Translations under genes and position numbers: made by a program
Source of the DNA: Bacillota bacterium
GTDB lineage: Bacteria > Bacillota > Clostridia > Lachnospirales > Lachnospiraceae
Direction: 5' to 3'
Assembly (NCBI GenBank): GCA_023410575.1
Contig: JAEYPP010000024.1
Coordinates: forward strand, 1-43,545
DNA: 43,545 nucleotides
Shown here: positions 39,966 through 43,545 of the stretch, piece by piece
Position numbering within the stretch: the first letter of the stretch is position 1
Layout of the letters: each line of letters starts with the position of its first letter
The notes under the pieces: generated by a model
Told to the model about the DNA's origin: nothing
Seen by the model: the letters and a program-made list of their open reading frames with translations, nothing else
Databases searched by the model: none

Positions 39966-41345
39966 ATGAAGAGAAAAGGTGGTTTACTAGGGAGAATTTT
40001 AATTGGCTATTTTGTTATTATCTTGTTTGGAGGCGGGCCAGTTATATACGGGTGTATTCAGATTTCAAATCGAGCAAATGAGACTCAAAGTTTTGTCGAA
40101 GCATATACGGAAACGTCCAAAGGGGAAGATAATTCAAAGCAGGATGAATTAATTGAGTTTATTATTGAAGATAAGGAAGATATGAATGCTATTGTTAGAG
40201 TTTTACAATTCAATTTGATTTTCTTTATTAGTGCAGCTGTTATTGCAGGTATTATTTTAGGAAAGCGTATATCAACTCCAATTTCATCCCTAAAGAAAAA
40301 ATTAGTAGAAGCGGAAGATAATAATGATTTAACTTATCAGTTTAGCATAAAGAGTCATGATGAAATGGAGGAGATGGCAAGTGCTTTAAACCGTTTTATA
40401 CGAAAAATCCGTTCTTCCTTGTTTGAGGTTTCGGATCGGTCTAACTCCATGGCTAGTTCGATGAACGTGATTCATGATAATGTTGAAGATTTAAATGATT
40501 GTATAAAAGAAATCTTAGAAAAAACCGAAGATATCTCTGCCGGGATGCAAGAAACAGCAGCATCTACACAAGAAGTGAATGCAACGATTGAAGAAATCAA
40601 TTCAGCAGTACAGATCATAGCAGATAAATCGAAGCAAGGTGCCGATACGGCAGGAGATATTAAAAATCGCGCGAATGTATTAAAAGCTAATTTCTCAGAA
40701 TCTCAGAAACGTGCTGATACCGTTTTTGTTAATGTAAAAACTAATTTAGAACGAGCACTAGAGGAATCAAAGGAAGTAGAACAAATTAATAATTTGGCTA
40801 ATTTGATTTTAGAAATTACAAGACAGACTAATTTATTATCTTTAAATGCTTCCATTGAAGCGGCACGTGCTGGTGAAGCAGGAAAAGGTTTTGCTATTGT
40901 TGCAGATGAAATTGGAAAATTAGCAGAGAATTCAGCGGCAACTGCAAATCAAATTCAAAGAGTTAGTGAAATTGTAATGAAATCAGTCAATAACTTATCG
41001 GAGAATGCAAATGATATCTTGCATTTCGTTTCTGTTAATGTACAAGATGACTATCACAATATGCTAAAGGCAACAAGTGATTATAGTAAAGACGCTAGCA
41101 GTATAGAGGAAATGGTAACAGAGTTGAGCTCTACGACTCAACAGTTGCTTGCTTCGATTGAAAGTGTTACTACCGTGATTTCTCAAGTTGCAATTTCTAC
41201 AAATGATGGTGCAGAGGGGACAACTATAATTAATAATAGGGCTGCTGAGATAGCCCAAAAAGCGAAGGGAGTAATGGGAGAAACTGAGAGTGCTACAGAA
41301 AATGCTAATATGTTAGTAGAAGCAATGGCAAAGTTTGTAATCTAG
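39966..41345 (+). CDS. Methyl-accepting chemotaxis protein
   Basis: The 459-residue protein has membrane helix 1 (GRILIGYFVIILFGGGPVIY), only about 50 extracellular residues, membrane helix 2 (FNLIFFISAAVIAGIILGK), a HAMP domain and a cytoplasmic signalling hairpin. The CheA/CheW-binding tip is LEITRQTNLLSLNASIEAAR with GEAGKGFAIVADEIGKLAEN. The short outer part suggests it does not bind a ligand directly in a large sensor domain. I chose ATG 39966, 8 nt after AAGGAGGT; ATG 39960 is too close and 39939 lies before the ribosome site. A -10 like TATAAT occurs at 39874-39879. Confidence 0.95.
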   Translation: MKRKGGLLGRILIGYFVIILFGGGPVIYGCIQISNRANETQSFVEAYTETSKGEDNSKQDELIEFIIEDKEDMNAIVRVLQFNLIFFISAAVIAGIILGKRISTPISSLKKKLVEAEDNNDLTYQFSIKSHDEMEEMASALNRFIRKIRSSLFEVSDRSNSMASSMNVIHDNVEDLNDCIKEILEKTEDISAGMQETAASTQEVNATIEEINSAVQIIADKSKQGADTAGDIKNRANVLKANFSESQKRADTVFVNVKTNLERALEESKEVEQINNLANLILEITRQTNLLSLNASIEAARAGEAGKGFAIVADEIGKLAENSAATANQIQRVSEIVMKSVNNLSENANDILHFVSVNVQDDYHNMLKATSDYSKDASSIEEMVTELSSTTQQLLASIESVTTVISQVAISTNDGAEGTTIINNRAAEIAQKAKGVMGETESATENANMLVEAMAKFVI

Positions 41346-41364
41346 TATTCAAAGTTCGGCAATT

Positions 41365-42897
41365 ATGAACATTATATCATTTATATCAATAGTTACCGCA
41401 ATATTATATATAGCATTAGTTGTTCGTATCAAAAGTACAAATAATCTTGATTTACTTACTGTGTTTTCAATATTAGTATGTGTGTGTTTAGGATTATGGT
41501 CATTTTGTGATGCTTTCTTTTTTGTATCACAAAGCAAGCAAGAAGCCTGGATTTGGCACCATTTATCAGCTATATGGTGGAGCTTGTATGGAGGTGTGAC
41601 TTCGTATTATTTTCTTGTTATGTCAGGACTTCATAAAAAAATAAATACGATTGGTCGACAAATTTTGTATTGGAGTATTCCAGTTCTTTTCATATTACAT
41701 AATGTTTTAGCAAAATCCACATCGTTAGCGCAAGACATCTATCTGGGGGATAGTGGTCTTGGATGGACAATTAAGATAAATTTTAATTCATTAATGACGA
41801 TACTTTATATTTTATATCTGGTTGTATATCTTGGTGTGTCCTTGGGTTATCTCCTTTTATGGGCACACAAGGAGAGAACCCGAGAAGATAAAAAATTGGC
41901 ATCTGGATTTTTTATACTTAATGTAATTTGCGTTAGTATATGCATTTTCAACTATATTTTTATACCATATGTTACCTCCTTTCCACCAGTTATTGCTTTT
42001 GGTTCCTTGACTTTTTTAGCAGGTTATTGGTTTATTTTGCGAGAGTATGATATGCTTCATGTGAAATTTGCCCTAAATCCCAAAATCGTCTTTGAATCAT
42101 GCCTTGATGCAATGTTGATAACGAAGCTTAACTTTATCGTATTATATGCTAATCAAGAAGCTGAAAAAATACTAGGAATTCATTCTGCAAAACAAGTAAA
42201 CTTACTTGAATATCTAACCGAAGAGAGTGCAAAAACACTATCAGAATTCGCAAAGGAGAAGGTGTACCGCTTACAGAATATAGATTTACAAATGCAAAAT
42301 GGAATAAAAGTATTATGTACCATAAGTCGTTCGAATACATATAACAAAAGAGTACCTATCAATATAATTTCGCTACATGATATTACACAGTTAAAAGAGG
42401 AACAAGAAAAACTAGATTATTTGGCCCATTATGATGAATTGACTGGATTGCCAAATAGAAGGGTATTAGCACAGTATTTGAAGGAATTAGAGAAAACATA
42501 TTGTAAAGAACACAAGGATTTTCAACTTCTGTTTCTTGACTTAGATAACTTCAAACAGATTAATGATACATATGGCCATCAAGTTGGTGATGAAGTGATA
42601 CAATTGGTAGGTATTACGATAAAAAATGTCTTAAGTAATGATGATGTGGCAGTACGCCTAAGTGGAGATGAATTTGTTGTTATTCATCCTTTACAGGAAA
42701 ATGAAAATAGAGCAAAGATGAGGGATAAGCTTGTTGAGTGTATTACTACCCTAAAGGTGAAAGAACTGCCAGATGATTTTAATATTTCTACGTCGATAGG
42801 TTATTCTTGCTTTTCTGAAACAAAAGACATCAATCTTTTAATGAAATTGGCTGATCATTATATGTATGAGAATAAAAAATTAAAGAAATACTTATAA
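41365..42897 (+). CDS. Membrane-bound diguanylate cyclase (7TM sensor + PAS-like + GGDEF)
   Basis: The 510-residue protein has seven hydrophobic helices in residues 1-225, as in the histidine-kinase 7TM sensor group, then a PAS-like segment (~230-345: ITKLNFIVLYANQEAEKILG) and a GGDEF domain (~350-510: LAHYDELTGLPNRRVL, LFLDLDNFKQINDTYGHQVG). The active-site signature is S433-GDEF437, an SGDEF variant compatible with activity. No RxxD inhibitory site stands five residues before it. It should make c-di-GMP from GTP in response to a membrane signal. It starts 20 bp after the chemotaxis gene without a clear ribosome site, probably in one operon. Confidence 0.93.
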   Translation: MNIISFISIVTAILYIALVVRIKSTNNLDLLTVFSILVCVCLGLWSFCDAFFFVSQSKQEAWIWHHLSAIWWSLYGGVTSYYFLVMSGLHKKINTIGRQILYWSIPVLFILHNVLAKSTSLAQDIYLGDSGLGWTIKINFNSLMTILYILYLVVYLGVSLGYLLLWAHKERTREDKKLASGFFILNVICVSICIFNYIFIPYVTSFPPVIAFGSLTFLAGYWFILREYDMLHVKFALNPKIVFESCLDAMLITKLNFIVLYANQEAEKILGIHSAKQVNLLEYLTEESAKTLSEFAKEKVYRLQNIDLQMQNGIKVLCTISRSNTYNKRVPINIISLHDITQLKEEQEKLDYLAHYDELTGLPNRRVLAQYLKELEKTYCKEHKDFQLLFLDLDNFKQINDTYGHQVGDEVIQLVGITIKNVLSNDDVAVRLSGDEFVVIHPLQENENRAKMRDKLVECITTLKVKELPDDFNISTSIGYSCFSETKDINLLMKLADHYMYENKKLKKYL

Positions 42898-42925
42898 TCA
42901 ATATTATGAGTATTTCTTTAATTTT
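42876..42925 (+). terminator. Terminator hairpin overlapping the diguanylate cyclase stop codon
   Basis: The arms 42876-42898 and 42903-42925 (core AAAGAAATACTTATAAT / ATTATGAGTATTTCTTT) form 23 pairs with one G-T pair and a 4-nt loop, ending in TTTT. The last codons (KLKKYL) and the stop are in the left arm. Confidence 0.85.
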
Positions 42926-43032
42926 CGCTATATTGCTTTGTTCATAAGCTTCAAAGATATGTGGGACTTGTCAGGCAATTGCCAAAAAAATAAATCTCTT
43001 TTTTTATGCTCATCTAAATTATAAGCACGTAT

Positions 43033-43063
43033 AAGTGACTGTCACATAATGCGACAGTCACTT
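43033..43063. repeat. Inverted repeat between convergent genes
   Basis: AAGTGACTGTC (43033-43043) and GACAGTCACTT (43053-43063) form a perfect 11-bp hairpin with a 9-nt loop. There is no strong T-run on either side; it may terminate the minus-strand PTS gene weakly. Confidence 0.6.
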
Positions 43064-43099
43064 CTTATGACTAGTAAGAAAGTTTTCTGGAAAATCTAT

Positions 43100-43545
43100 T
43101 TACTCAGTAACTTCTCTTTGAGTATTTCTAATCTGGTCTGCAGTCATAATCTTATATTTTTTAAATATTAAGTAACCTACATACCCAGCAATTACACTAA
43201 CAATGATACATCCACTAGCAGCAATTAATACTTGAACTGGCTTATTGTAAGCAAACATTACAGCGAATCCTGCAATAGGAGTTGCTGTACCAGGAGTCAT
43301 ATTTGTAAGACCCATAAGTGCAACGATTATACCACTTAATGCACCACCAATAAAGTTTGTAACATATACAGGAATTGGATTTGCACTAATAATATCTGCT
43401 TGTGTTAAAGGTTCAATGGCAACAGCGATTGTATCTTTCTTAGAACCGAATTTCATCTTGTGGAAGAATACGAAGTTCATGAAAGAAGAACCGAATACTG
43501 CTAAAGCACCGATAGCCATTGGGATACCAGTTAAACCGAGCATAG
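43100..43545 (-). CDS. PTS sugar transporter subunit IIC (C-terminal part, start outside window)
   Basis: The 147 visible residues are hydrophobic with four or five membrane helices (GIPMAIGALAVFGSSFMNFV, FIGGALSGIIVALMGLTNMT, VLIAASGCIIVSVIAGYVGY) and resemble the C-terminal half of the PTS_EIIC_2-type permease of about 340 residues. The frame is open to the window edge, so the ATG at 43541-43543 is probably internal. The protein would carry a sugar or related substrate across the membrane and depends on PTS phosphate; the ptsI gene is 3.3 kb away. The substrate cannot be told. Confidence 0.75.
   Translation of the reverse strand, partial: MLGLTGIPMAIGALAVFGSSFMNFVFFHKMKFGSKKDTIAVAIEPLTQADIISANPIPVYVTNFIGGALSGIIVALMGLTNMTPGTATPIAGFAVMFAYNKPVQVLIAASGCIIVSVIAGYVGYLIFKKYKIMTADQIRNTQREVTE

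Noticed and set aside
41365..42897. Degenerate, inactive GGDEF domain because of SGDEF
   Set aside because: Serine in the first position occurs in active diguanylate cyclases, and the other metal and nucleotide motifs are intact.

Overview
The window looks like chromosomal DNA of a low-GC, Gram-positive anaerobe of the Clostridia, most likely a Lachnospiraceae of the Lachnoclostridium/Clostridium phytofermentans type. The evidence is an AT-rich composition, strong AGGAGG-type ribosome sites with some TTG and GTG starts, a high-molecular-weight flavoprotein rubredoxin next to a free rubredoxin, a GH3 glycosidase, a BspA-like surface protein, a clostridial-type folate operon behind a tetrahydrofolate riboswitch, and many small one- or two-gene regulatory modules. 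The species assignment is inference. I see no rRNA, tRNA, phage, insertion sequence or CRISPR array.

Layout. 1-2.3 kb: 3' end of a large surface protein with near-identical 80-residue repeats, FN3-like domains and leucine-rich repeats, closed by a terminator. 2.3-5.8 kb: an ECF-like sigma factor, a DUF3795 protein and a metal-dependent amidohydrolase, with gene debris between. 5.8-9.3 kb: THF riboswitch and folate operon (folE, HD hydrolase, folP, folB-folK fusion, dihydrofolate reductase); the folE copy lacks its catalytic centre. 9.4-14.8 kb: DUF2935 protein, pirin and NAD(P)H:FMN reductase pair, autoregulated MerR/GyrI regulator, a broken S66 peptidase, and a DUF454 membrane protein. 15.2-18.4 kb: sigma factor lacking region 4, class D beta-lactamase-like lipoprotein, PNPOx-like flavin protein, AraC regulator. 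18.6-23.1 kb: TetR regulator with its operator and an ABC exporter, an N-terminal stub of a glutamate-synthase-like gene, a DMT exporter, a GNAT acetyltransferase.

23.2-25.9 kb: an unusual superfamily 2 helicase with two membrane helices near its C-terminus. 26.0-29.5 kb: response regulator, ABC ATPase, ABC permease and histidine kinase, with phased CTTTAC repeats before the ATPase gene and a tandem repeat before the kinase gene. 29.6-33.7 kb: GyrI-like protein, GH3 beta-glucosidase, flavoprotein rubredoxin and rubredoxin. 33.9-38 kb: KtrB/KtrA potassium uptake and an OPT transporter. 38-42.9 kb: PTS enzyme I, methyl-accepting chemotaxis protein and diguanylate cyclase. The right edge holds the C-terminal part of a PTS IIC permease on the minus strand.

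Two themes stand out. First, the left half has an unusual number of genes damaged by deletion (folE, S66 peptidase, sigma factor, glutamate-synthase-like stub and three smaller remnants), while flanking genes are intact. Second, several regulators have clearly readable target sites: the MerR 19-bp-spacer promoter, the TetR palindrome, an ECF-like promoter, phased response-regulator repeats and the THF riboswitch.
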